A stretch of DNA of 7,069 bases, taken from contig CAMOIA010000084.1 in NCBI GenBank assembly GCA_946615785.1, positions 1-7,069 of the forward strand, in the 5' to 3' direction. The position numbers were made by a program, and so were the translations under genes. The first letter of the stretch is position 1; every line of letters starts with the position of its first letter. The notes beneath the pieces were generated by a model. That model had not been told where the DNA came from. It saw only the letters and a program-made list of their open reading frames with translations, and did no database searches. Source of the DNA: an uncultured Clostridia bacterium (GTDB lineage: Bacteria; Bacillota; Clostridia; Christensenellales; Aristaeellaceae). This document shows, piece after piece, positions 1 to 5,359 of the stretch.

Positions 1-5
1 AACAT

Positions 6-323
6 ATGGAACGCTTTGCCTGGAAGGGACGCATCAAACAGGGCATGCAGGCGGAATACAAGCGCCGTCACGACGAGATCTGGCCGGAAATGAAGGCGCT
101 GTTAAAATCAGCCGGCATCTGCAATTACTCCATCTGGAGCGACGGGGTGGAGGTCTTCGGCTATTACGAGTGCGAGAAGGGCATCGCCTTTGCGGAAAAG
201 ACGCAGGCGCAGAGCCCCATCGTGGACAAATGGAACGACTATATGCAGGACGTGCTTGACCTTGAAATGGACAGGGAGACCGGCGCGCAGCCGAAGCTTC
301 AGCAGATGTTCATGCTGGAATAA
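6..323 (+). CDS. rhaM: L-rhamnose mutarotase
   Basis: A complete 105-residue protein of the RhaM/RhaU family, a cytoplasmic enzyme that interconverts the alpha and beta anomers of L-rhamnose so the right anomer reaches rhamnose isomerase. The family is about 104 residues long, so this is full length. The hallmark segment YKRRHDEIWPEM is visible, with Tyr18 and His22 at the same numbers as the Tyr and catalytic His of E. coli RhaM as I recall it. NYSIW (residues 40-44) and the late W-x-x-Y-M (KWNDYM) fit the same fold, a dimeric alpha/beta ferredoxin-like barrel. The ATG lies five bases from the window edge, so its ribosome binding site and upstream partners, probably other rhamnose genes, are not visible. 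It is followed by a probable terminator, so it is likely the last gene of an upstream operon and unrelated to the genes downstream. Confidence 0.93.
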   Translation: MERFAWKGRIKQGMQAEYKRRHDEIWPEMKALLKSAGICNYSIWSDGVEVFGYYECEKGIAFAEKTQAQSPIVDKWNDYMQDVLDLEMDRETGAQPKLQQMFMLE

Positions 324-353
324 TTGCTTTGCCGGTTCATAAACAGCGTTTTG

Positions 354-398
354 CCGCGCGCAGGCTTTCCTGCGCGCGCTTTGCTTGCGGTTTTTTTT
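354..398 (+). terminator. Probable intrinsic terminator after rhaM
   Basis: A perfect 9-bp inverted repeat (356-364 GCGCGCAGG with 369-377 CCTGCGCGC, loop CTTT) is extended by C355:G378. A run of eight T follows at 391-398. The T-run sits 13 bases beyond the inner stem. A second short arm (CCGC 354-357 with GCGG 387-390) could bring the stem next to the T-run as an alternative fold. It lies 31 bases after the rhaM stop and probably ends that transcript. The spacing makes it less than ideal. Confidence 0.65.
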
Positions 399-413
399 CG
401 CCCGTGGTATCAT
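385..413 (+). promoter_or_regulatory. Candidate sigma-A promoter for the nrnA pair
   Basis: TTGCGG (385-390) and TATCAT (408-413) are separated by 17 bases, which suits a housekeeping promoter. Transcription would start near 420, giving a leader of under 20 bases before the TTG start at 438. The -35 box and spacer overlap the end of the rhaM terminator, so one short stretch would end one transcript and begin the next. The call rests on hexamer match and spacing only. Confidence 0.45.
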
Positions 414-437
414 GCGGGGTGGAAAGCGGGTGATACC

Positions 438-1379
438 TTGTTTGAAGACTTTATACAGGCGGTCGGGCGCCATGACACCATCATTCTGCACCGTCACAGC
501 CATCCGGACGGCGACGCGCTCGGAAGCCAGATCGGGCTGAAGCACATTCTGCTGGCGGCCTATCCGCAAAAGCGGGTGCTGACGGTCGGCGACGCGGCAG
601 GGCGGTATGCTTTCATGGCGGATTCTGTCATGGACAGCGTTCCGGACGAAATGTACAGGGACGCCCTCGCCGTGGTGCTCGACACGTCCTCGCCTTCTCT
701 GATCAGCGACGGGCGGTATACGCTCGCGGCGGAGAGCGCGCGGATCGACCATCACCTTTTTATCGGGCCGATCTGTCAGGTGGAGGTTGTGGATTCCACC
801 TTTGAAAGCTGCTGCGGGCTGATCGTTTCGCTCGCGCAGGAGGCCCTCTGGCCCGTACCGAAGGCCGCCGCGGAGGCGCTCTTCATCGGCATGGTGACGG
901 ACAGCGGTCGCTTCCGCTATGACCAGACGAACGCGGGCACGTTCCGGCGCGCGGCGTTTCTGATGGAACAGGGCGTCGATTTGGATCAGATTTACCTGCC
1001 GCTCTACCGGGAAACCCTGTCGGATAAAAAGCGCCGCGCCGCGTTTGCGGAGAAGATCCGCGTTACGCCCCACGGGGTCGGCTATGTCTACAGCGACGGG
1101 GCCGCAGTCGCTTCGTTCGGCCTTTCTCCGGACGATCTTTCCCGTGCCATGGTGAATGAGATGGCGGATCTTGAGGGCGTAAGCATCTGGGTGAACTTTA
1201 CCGAAAGCCCCGGCGGGGTTCTGTGCGAGCTGCGCTCAAACGGCCTCAATATCAATCCGATCGCCGTGAAATACGGCGGCGGCGGACACAAAAAAGCCAG
1301 CGGCGCCAGGGTTCGGGACCGGGAGACGGCCATGGCGATGCTTTGCGACCTTGACGCGCTCGCGGGAGGGGAAGCATGA
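438..1379 (+). CDS. nrnA: DHH/DHHA1 phosphoesterase, NrnA-type (first copy)
   Basis: A 313-residue cytoplasmic phosphoesterase of the NrnA family: a bifunctional nanoRNase and 3',5'-bisphosphate nucleotidase that clears 2-5 nt RNA and recycles pAp. The N-terminal DHH domain shows HRHSHPDGDALGS (18-30, metal-binding His and Asp), LDT (81-83), the namesake DHH (104-106) and MVTDSGRF (152-159). The C-terminal DHHA1 domain ends in GGGGHKKASG (280-289), the RNA-binding loop. Reading could extend upstream to 324, but those 38 codons cross the terminator and promoter and lack family similarity. The TTG at 438, preceded by an SD-like GGTGAT (429-434), gives a length close to B. subtilis NrnA, so I chose it. 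The stop overlaps the ATG of a paralogue. The exact substrate preference of each copy cannot be read from sequence. Confidence 0.9.
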   Translation: MFEDFIQAVGRHDTIILHRHSHPDGDALGSQIGLKHILLAAYPQKRVLTVGDAAGRYAFMADSVMDSVPDEMYRDALAVVLDTSSPSLISDGRYTLAAESARIDHHLFIGPICQVEVVDSTFESCCGLIVSLAQEALWPVPKAAAEALFIGMVTDSGRFRYDQTNAGTFRRAAFLMEQGVDLDQIYLPLYRETLSDKKRRAAFAEKIRVTPHGVGYVYSDGAAVASFGLSPDDLSRAMVNEMADLEGVSIWVNFTESPGGVLCELRSNGLNINPIAVKYGGGGHKKASGARVRDRETAMAMLCDLDALAGGEA

Positions 1380-2377
1380 GGAGTGGGACGGACGGTATGC
1401 ATATAAAGGAAAAAGTGCTTGCAAAAATCAGGGAATACGACACCGTGCTTCTTTTCCGCCATCAGCGCATGGACGGGGACTGCGTGGGCGCGGCCAAAGG
1501 CCTGCAGCAGATTCTGCGGCTCTCCTATCCGGAGAAAAAGGTGATCCTGCACGACTGGCAGCGCTCCAACTATCTGGCCTTTATGGGGCCGGACGACGGG
1601 GACGTGCCGGCGGAAACCTACAAAACCGCGCTGGCCGTCGTGCTGGACACAGCCACGCGCGACCGCATTTCCAACCCGCACTGGCAGGAATGCAGGGAGG
1701 TCATCAAGATCGACCACCACATTGAAACCGATCCTTACGGGGATCTGAACTGGGTGGAGCCGGAAAGGTCTTCGGTGTGCGAAATGGTGGCGGAATTTGC
1801 CGCTTCCTTTCCCGAAGAGCTGAAACTGGACAAGCGGGCGGCAGAATGCCTGTATGCCGGGATGGTGACGGACAGCGGGCGCTTCCGCTATCCAGGCGTG
1901 ACGGGGGATACCCTGCGGCTGGCGGCCGGGCTTCTGGATACGGGCATCGACACCGAAACCCTGTACGCGAACCTGTACCTGCGGGACAGAAACATGTTCC
2001 GCTACGAATCCTGGGTGTATGAAAACATGCGCCTGACGGAGCATGGGGCGGCGTACGTGCACGTGCCGCTTGCGGTCTGGCAGGGCTTCGGGCTTGATTT
2101 TGAGGCGGCGAGCGACGCGGTCGGGTTCCTTGATTCCGTCCGCGGCTCCATTCTGTTTATGGCGCTGATCGAGACGGGCCTGCCGGACCGCAGCGTCCGG
2201 GTGCGCCTGCGCTCCCGTTTCATGGCGGTGGATCGTCTCGCGGCGGCCTTCCATGACGGCGGGCACGCGAACGCGAGCGGCGGAACGGTCTACAGCGAGG
2301 CGGAGGAGGCGGCGCTGCTTGCGGCGGCGGACGATCTGATCCGCGGCTGCAGGCGCGATCACCCCGAATGGATGTAA
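1376..2377 (+). CDS. DHH/DHHA1 phosphoesterase, NrnA-type (second copy)
   Basis: A 333-residue paralogue of the preceding gene. Metal-site motifs are kept: RHQRMDGDCVGA (28-39), LDT (90-92), KIDHHIETDPYGDLNWV (111-127, strongly like the NrnA consensus) and MVTDSGRFRY (163-172). The DHHA1 loop reads DGGHANASGG (294-303), with Asp where the first copy has Gly. It is presumably an oligoribonuclease or pAp phosphatase as well. Its ATG overlaps the previous stop by four bases (ATGA) and has GGAGG six bases upstream (1365-1369), which points to translational coupling. An ATG at 1397, giving MHIKEK and matching typical family N-termini, is a credible alternative start with AGGAG at 1379-1383. Around the TDSGRF motif the two genes are nearly identical at the DNA level (31 of 33 bases by eye). 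Whether both have the same job is unknown. Confidence 0.88.
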   Translation: MRSGTDGMHIKEKVLAKIREYDTVLLFRHQRMDGDCVGAAKGLQQILRLSYPEKKVILHDWQRSNYLAFMGPDDGDVPAETYKTALAVVLDTATRDRISNPHWQECREVIKIDHHIETDPYGDLNWVEPERSSVCEMVAEFAASFPEELKLDKRAAECLYAGMVTDSGRFRYPGVTGDTLRLAAGLLDTGIDTETLYANLYLRDRNMFRYESWVYENMRLTEHGAAYVHVPLAVWQGFGLDFEAASDAVGFLDSVRGSILFMALIETGLPDRSVRVRLRSRFMAVDRLAAAFHDGGHANASGGTVYSEAEEAALLAAADDLIRGCRRDHPEWM

Positions 2378-2379
2378 GA

Positions 2380-2422
2380 GGACGCCCGGGGGCGAAAAAG
2401 CGTCCGCAGGCAGAAAAATGCC
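2380..2422 (+). other. Two small hairpins after the nrnA pair
   Basis: GGACGC (2380-2385) pairs with GCGTCC (2400-2405), and GGCA (2409-2412) pairs with TGCC (2419-2422). Neither is followed by a T-run, so they are not convincing intrinsic terminators. They may shape the 3' end of the nrnA mRNA or act with Rho. No coding signal is seen between 2378 and 2536. Confidence 0.3.
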
Positions 2423-2442
2423 GGAAGGGTATAGATAAAATC

Positions 2443-2456
2443 GATAACTCGCTATC
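2443..2456 (+). promoter_or_regulatory. Possible operator, GATA-N6-TATC
   Basis: A short inverted repeat, GATA ACTCGC TATC, sits in a locally AT-rich patch about a dozen bases upstream of the candidate -35 box of the methionine operon. The position would suit an activator such as a LysR-type regulator. The arms are only 4 bp, so chance is a real possibility and no regulator can be named. Confidence 0.2.
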
Positions 2457-2468
2457 AAAACACGGTAT

Positions 2469-2497
2469 TGGACAAATGCCCGCTTTTCCTGTATGCT
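2469..2497 (+). promoter_or_regulatory. Candidate sigma-A promoter of the methionine operon
   Basis: TGGACA (2469-2474, 5 of 6 to TTGACA) and TATGCT (2492-2497, 4 of 6 to TATAAT) lie 17 bases apart. Initiation would fall near 2504, about 33 bases before the leader ORF and 17 before its SD. This leaves a compact 5' leader of roughly 200 bases ahead of metN that contains the attenuator. Confidence 0.5.
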
Positions 2498-2536
2498 CTC
2501 TTCGTACCCGGAAACTGCGCAAAGGAGGAAGAACAG

Positions 2537-2611
2537 ATGACAGCGTATTATGACATTTGCCGCGCGATGGAGATGTGCATGCGCATGCCTTCTGCTCCTT
2601 CGCGCGGCTGA
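2537..2611 (+). CDS. Methionine-rich leader peptide of the metNIQ operon
   Basis: A 24-codon ORF with an excellent SD (AAAGGAGG 2521-2528, 8-base spacing to ATG). It begins MTAYYDICRA, continues MEMCMRM and ends PSAPSRG. Methionines are residues 1, 11, 13, 15 and 17, so four of seven consecutive codons (2567-2587) are AUG; Cys codons are at 2558 and 2576. The product is too small to be a normal enzyme, and the ORF ends 20 bases before the terminator hairpin in front of metN. By analogy with trp and his leaders, its role is to be translated: a ribosome starved of Met-tRNA would stall in the AUG cluster. Its 3' half encodes RNA segments 1 and 2 of the attenuator, and the UGA at 2609-2611 overlaps segment 2. 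Start, SD and codons are read directly; sensing of methionine is inferred. Sensing of cysteine as well is possible. Confidence 0.78.
   Translation: MTAYYDICRAMEMCMRMPSAPSRG
2559..2608 (+). promoter_or_regulatory. Attenuator 1:2 hairpin (pause/protector stem)
   Basis: GCCGCGCGA (2559-2567, segment 1) is perfectly complementary over 9 bp to TCGCGCGGC (2600-2608, segment 2). Inside it GGAG (2569-2572) pairs with CTCC (2595-2598), and the palindrome GCATGCGCATGC (2577-2588) can form a 4-bp tip. All four clustered AUG codons lie in this hairpin. When no ribosome is present it would hold segment 2 and so favour termination. A ribosome stalled at the first AUG codons would cover segment 1 and free segment 2. 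Pairing is seen directly; function is inferred. Confidence 0.7.
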
Positions 2612-2643
2612 ACACACAGGCAGGAAGATTCAGGGCAGCCGCG
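2603..2643 (+). promoter_or_regulatory. Antiterminator 2:3 pairing
   Basis: CGCGGCTG (2603-2610) is perfectly complementary over 8 bp to CAGCCGCG (2636-2643), with a 25-base linker. This pairing uses almost the whole left arm of the terminator stem and also the right arm of the 1:2 hairpin, so it excludes both. It is the element that would permit read-through into metN when the leader ribosome stalls upstream. A ribosome sitting at the leader stop codon would cover 2600-2611 and block it. Confidence 0.7.
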
Positions 2644-2660
2644 GCCGGCTGCTCTTTTTT
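2632..2660 (+). terminator. Intrinsic terminator (attenuator) before metN
   Basis: AGGGCAGCCG (2632-2641) pairs with CGGCTGCTCT (2646-2655) around a CGGC loop. This gives a 10-bp stem with one G:U, and six T at 2655-2660 run from its base. It lies between the leader ORF and the metN ribosome binding site, where an unconditional terminator would silence the importer, so it should be conditional. Its left arm is shared with the 2:3 antiterminator. Confidence 0.85.
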
Positions 2661-2701
2661 GATGGAACGCAAGGTTTTTGCGGGAATTGGAGGACGCGCA
2701 G

Positions 2702-3763
2702 TTGACCACGGTAAAACCGGATGCGGTAATGATTTCCCTTGAGCACATCGTGAAAACCTTCCCGAGCAGCGGGGAGGGCGTGCACGCGGTGAAGGACGTA
2801 ACGCTTCAGATCCGGACGGGCGAAATTTTCGGCATCGTCGGTTTTTCAGGCGCGGGGAAGAGCACCCTGGTGCGGTGCATGAACCTGCTTGAAAGGCCGA
2901 ACAGCGGCAGGGTGATTGTGGACGGGGTGGACCTGACGGCCCTTCCCATGCGGGCGCTGAACCGGGAGCGGCGGAAGATGGGCATGATCTTCCAGCAGTT
3001 CAACCTGTTTGCCAGCCGCACGGTGCTTGACAACGTCATGTTCCCGCTCGCGCACACGGGGCTTTCCCGCGCCGCGATGAAGAAAAAGGCGATGGACCTG
3101 CTTGCGTTCGTGGAGCTTTCCCAGAAGGCGGACGCGTATCCGTCCCAGCTTTCCGGCGGGCAGAAACAGCGTGTGGCCATCGCAAGGGCACTGGCGAGCG
3201 ATCCGAAGGTGCTTTTGTGCGACGAGGCCACCTCTGCGCTCGATCCGCAGACCACGTCCTCCATCCTGTCCCTGCTTGGCAGGCTGAACCGGGAAATGGG
3301 CATTACCATCGTGGTCATCACCCACCAGATGCAGGTGGTGAAGGATCTGTGCCAGCGGGTCGCCCTGATGGAGGAAGGCCGCGTCGTGGAGGAAGGGGAT
3401 GTGTACGACATCTTCGCCAACCCCAGGGAGATGGTGACCAGGAGCTTTGTGGAAAGCGCTTCCTCCGGCGGACAGGTGCGGGAGATCCTGCGCGATCCTT
3501 CGGTGAGGAAGGTGGTGGCCTCCGGCGCGAAGGTCTATTGCTTCAAATTCCTTGATTCAAGCGCAGGGCGCGCGCTGGTGAGCTCCATCAGCCGGGCCTA
3601 CCATGTGGATCTGAGCATCCTGCAGGCAAACATTGAAATGATCGACGGCAGATCCCTTGGGCAGCTGGTCGTGACCGCGGAAGGCATGGCCGAAAACATC
3701 GCCGCCGCCATCGACTACGCGCGGGAAAACGGCGTGGAAGTGGAGGAACTGAAGCATGCATGA
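2702..3763 (+). CDS. metN: Methionine ABC importer, ATP-binding protein with NIL domain
   Basis: Cytoplasmic ATPase of the MetNIQ importer, 353 residues from the TTG chosen here. The ABC domain shows Walker A GFSGAGKST (47-55), Q-loop around 98-99 (FQQFNLF), signature LSGGQ (150-154), Walker B with DE at 174-175, and switch His208 (ITHQ). The C-terminal stretch from about 277 is a NIL domain, which in E. coli MetN binds methionine and inhibits transport when the cell is replete. The TTG at 2702 has GGAGG eight bases upstream (2689-2693). The ATG at 2729 (MISLEHIVKTF) matches the usual MetN N-terminus and gives 344 residues, but has only a weak ribosome site. A TTG at 2678 precedes the SD and is unlikely. 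Transcription probably depends on the leader attenuator. The gene overlaps metI by 8 bases. Confidence 0.95.
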   Translation: MTTVKPDAVMISLEHIVKTFPSSGEGVHAVKDVTLQIRTGEIFGIVGFSGAGKSTLVRCMNLLERPNSGRVIVDGVDLTALPMRALNRERRKMGMIFQQFNLFASRTVLDNVMFPLAHTGLSRAAMKKKAMDLLAFVELSQKADAYPSQLSGGQKQRVAIARALASDPKVLLCDEATSALDPQTTSSILSLLGRLNREMGITIVVITHQMQVVKDLCQRVALMEEGRVVEEGDVYDIFANPREMVTRSFVESASSGGQVREILRDPSVRKVVASGAKVYCFKFLDSSAGRALVSSISRAYHVDLSILQANIEMIDGRSLGQLVVTAEGMAENIAAAIDYARENGVEVEELKHA

Positions 3764-4436
3764 ATTTCTGACCAACCTTTTTCCCTACGTCATGAAAAAG
3801 CCCGAACAGCTTGGCAAGAGCATTCTGGAAACGCTGGAAATGACCGCCTGGGCGGGCGGGTTCATGCTGATCTTCGGTCTCCTCTTCGGCATCCTGCTCA
3901 CGGTGACGCGCCAGGGCGGCATTCTTGAAAACAAAGGCGTATACCAGGTGCTCGACAAGGTCATCAACCTTCTGCGTTCCATTCCCTTCGTCATCCTCAT
4001 CGCGCTGCTCATGAACCTGACCAAGATCATCATGGGCACCCGGATCGGCGTGCGCGGCGTGATCGTGCCGCTCATCTTCGGTTCCGCTCCCTTCTTTGCC
4101 CGCCAGGTGGACGCGGCGCTCGCGGGCGTCGACAAGGGCCTTGTGGAGGCGGCCTCCTCCATGGGCGTCGGGCCGCTTGGCATCATCTTCCGCGTGTACC
4201 TGAAGGAAGGCACCGCCGCCATCGCGCGGGGCGCGACCATCACCGTCATCAACCTCATCGGGCTTACCGCCATGAGCGGCTATGTCGGCGCGGGCGGCCT
4301 TGGCGACTATGCCATTACCTACGGCTACAACTACAACCGCATGGACATCGTCTGGGCGGCGGTCATCGTGACGGTGCTCATCGTCTCCGTCGTGCAGGCC
4401 GTCGGCACCCTGATCGCAAAGCTCGCGACCCACTGA
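3756..4436 (+). CDS. metI: Methionine ABC importer, permease
   Basis: Membrane subunit of the methionine importer, 226 residues, near the usual MetI length of about 217-230. Five hydrophobic stretches fit the MetI topology: roughly 30-50, 72-90, 100-118, 157-175 and 197-220. The EAA coupling loop that docks on MetN is clear as EAASSMGVGPLGIIF (131-145), followed by the family's GLTAMSGYVGAGGLGDYA segment (169-186). ATG overlaps the end of metN and has GGAGG at 3742-3746, nine bases upstream, so translation is likely coupled. The NIL-domain ATPase and NLPA-type binding protein on either side point to D/L-methionine rather than another amino acid. Transport of a methionine analogue cannot be excluded. 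Confidence 0.95.
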   Translation: MHEFLTNLFPYVMKKPEQLGKSILETLEMTAWAGGFMLIFGLLFGILLTVTRQGGILENKGVYQVLDKVINLLRSIPFVILIALLMNLTKIIMGTRIGVRGVIVPLIFGSAPFFARQVDAALAGVDKGLVEAASSMGVGPLGIIFRVYLKEGTAAIARGATITVINLIGLTAMSGYVGAGGLGDYAITYGYNYNRMDIVWAAVIVTVLIVSVVQAVGTLIAKLATH

Positions 4437-4448
4437 TATTGCACTCCC

Positions 4449-4462
4449 GCCGCGGACGCGGC
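4449..4462 (+). other. Small hairpin between metI and metQ
   Basis: GCCGC (4449-4453) pairs with GCGGC (4458-4462) around a GGAC loop, in the 73-base gap after metI. No T-run follows, so it is not an intrinsic terminator. It could protect mRNA ends and let the binding protein be made in excess, as is common in importer operons. This is inferred. Confidence 0.3.
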
Positions 4463-4509
4463 AGACCATACAGAAAAAACAACCACATTATTAAGAGGAG
4501 GAAAAATCC

Positions 4510-5325
4510 ATGAAAAAGCTGCTTTCCGTACTGCTTGTCCTCTCCCTGGCGCTCGTCCCCGTGCTCTCCCTTGCCGACACCATCAAGCTCGGCGTCACCG
4601 GCGCGTTTTATGAAGACCTCTGGCAGCCGGCCATCGACCAGCTGGCGTCGGAAGGCATCGACGTGGAGCTGGTGCAGTTCAGCGATTTCTCCCTTCCCAA
4701 CAACGCCCTCAACGACGGCGAAATCCAGATCAACGCCTTCCAGCACCACGCCTATTTCAACAACGACACCTCGAACAACGGCTATGATCTCGCCGTGATC
4801 GCGGACACCTTTGTGATCACCATGAACCTGTATTCCAACAGGTACGAATCGATCGAAGCCCTGCAGGCGGACGTGAACGCGGGCAAGGCCCTTACCGTGG
4901 TCGTTCCCAACGACGCGACCAACCAGGGCCGGGCGCTGCTGGTGCTCAAAGACGCCGGCATCATCGACCTGAACGACGATTACGAGGGCACGCCGAACAC
5001 CGAAAACGTGGTCCAGAAGGAAGGCGCCAAGGTGGAACTGCTGGCGGTGAACGCGGCGCAGACCTACCAGACCCTTGACGACGCGGACGCGGTGATCATC
5101 AACGGCAACTATGCTGCGAGCTACGGCGTGGACCCCGCTTCCTCCATTTTCCAGGAGAACGTGGATCTTTCCGACGAGCGCTTCATCTGCCTCATCGCCG
5201 TGCGCGCCCAGGATGCGGAGAACCCCACCTACAAGCGCATCGCCGAGGTCTTCTGCTCCGACGTGACCACCAAGGCCGTTAAGGAACTATTCGACGGTTT
5301 CTTCTATCTCCTCTGGGAAAAGTAA
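4510..5325 (+). CDS. metQ: Methionine-binding protein of the NLPA/MetQ family, no lipobox
   Basis: Extracytoplasmic substrate-binding protein that delivers methionine to MetI. It has 271 residues, as usual for the family. Recognisable NLPA features are IKLGVTGAFYEDLW (25-38), the INAFQHHAYF block near the first third, VVPNDATNQGRAL, and the VIINGNYA motif that lines the ligand site. The first 22 residues are a signal peptide (Lys-Lys, long Leu/Val core, ending SLA before Asp23) fitting signal peptidase I. No cysteine is present in or just after it, so the lipid anchor of ordinary MetQ proteins is absent. The protein would be free in a periplasm, secreted, or held by its uncleaved signal or by MetI. 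The SD is strong (GAGGAGG 4495-4501, 8-base spacing). The gap to the next gene is 34 bases with no terminator. Confidence 0.94.
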   Translation: MKKLLSVLLVLSLALVPVLSLADTIKLGVTGAFYEDLWQPAIDQLASEGIDVELVQFSDFSLPNNALNDGEIQINAFQHHAYFNNDTSNNGYDLAVIADTFVITMNLYSNRYESIEALQADVNAGKALTVVVPNDATNQGRALLVLKDAGIIDLNDDYEGTPNTENVVQKEGAKVELLAVNAAQTYQTLDDADAVIINGNYAASYGVDPASSIFQENVDLSDERFICLIAVRAQDAENPTYKRIAEVFCSDVTTKAVKELFDGFFYLLWEK

Positions 5326-5359
5326 GCCATTTTGAAGCCTGAAGCGGAAAGGATACTGC

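Noticed and set aside
324..437. N-terminal extension of the first NrnA-like protein back to 324
   Set aside because: The 38 codons cover a terminator hairpin, a T-run and a promoter, do not match the family, and make the protein longer than usual.
2380..2405. Intrinsic terminator after the second nrnA copy
   Set aside because: The 6-bp stem has no following T-run on the + strand, and its long loop is A-rich.
1088..2617. Long open frame on the - strand across the nrnA pair (also 108-1073 and 3588-4469 on -)
   Set aside because: These run antisense to well-supported genes, have Arg/His/Pro-rich composition typical of GC-rich shadow frames, and show no family motifs.
2378..2701. S-box (SAM) riboswitch or T-box ahead of metN
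   Set aside because: I looked for the conserved S-box core and for the T-box TGGNACCGCG-type sequence and saw neither. The exact leader-peptide geometry explains the region better.
2678..2701. TTG at 2678 as the metN start
   Set aside because: It lies upstream of the GGAGG at 2689-2693 and has no ribosome site of its own.
2557..2742. Alternative + strand open frame starting inside the leader ORF
   Set aside because: It crosses the terminator hairpin and the metN start, has no SD, and its product resembles nothing known.
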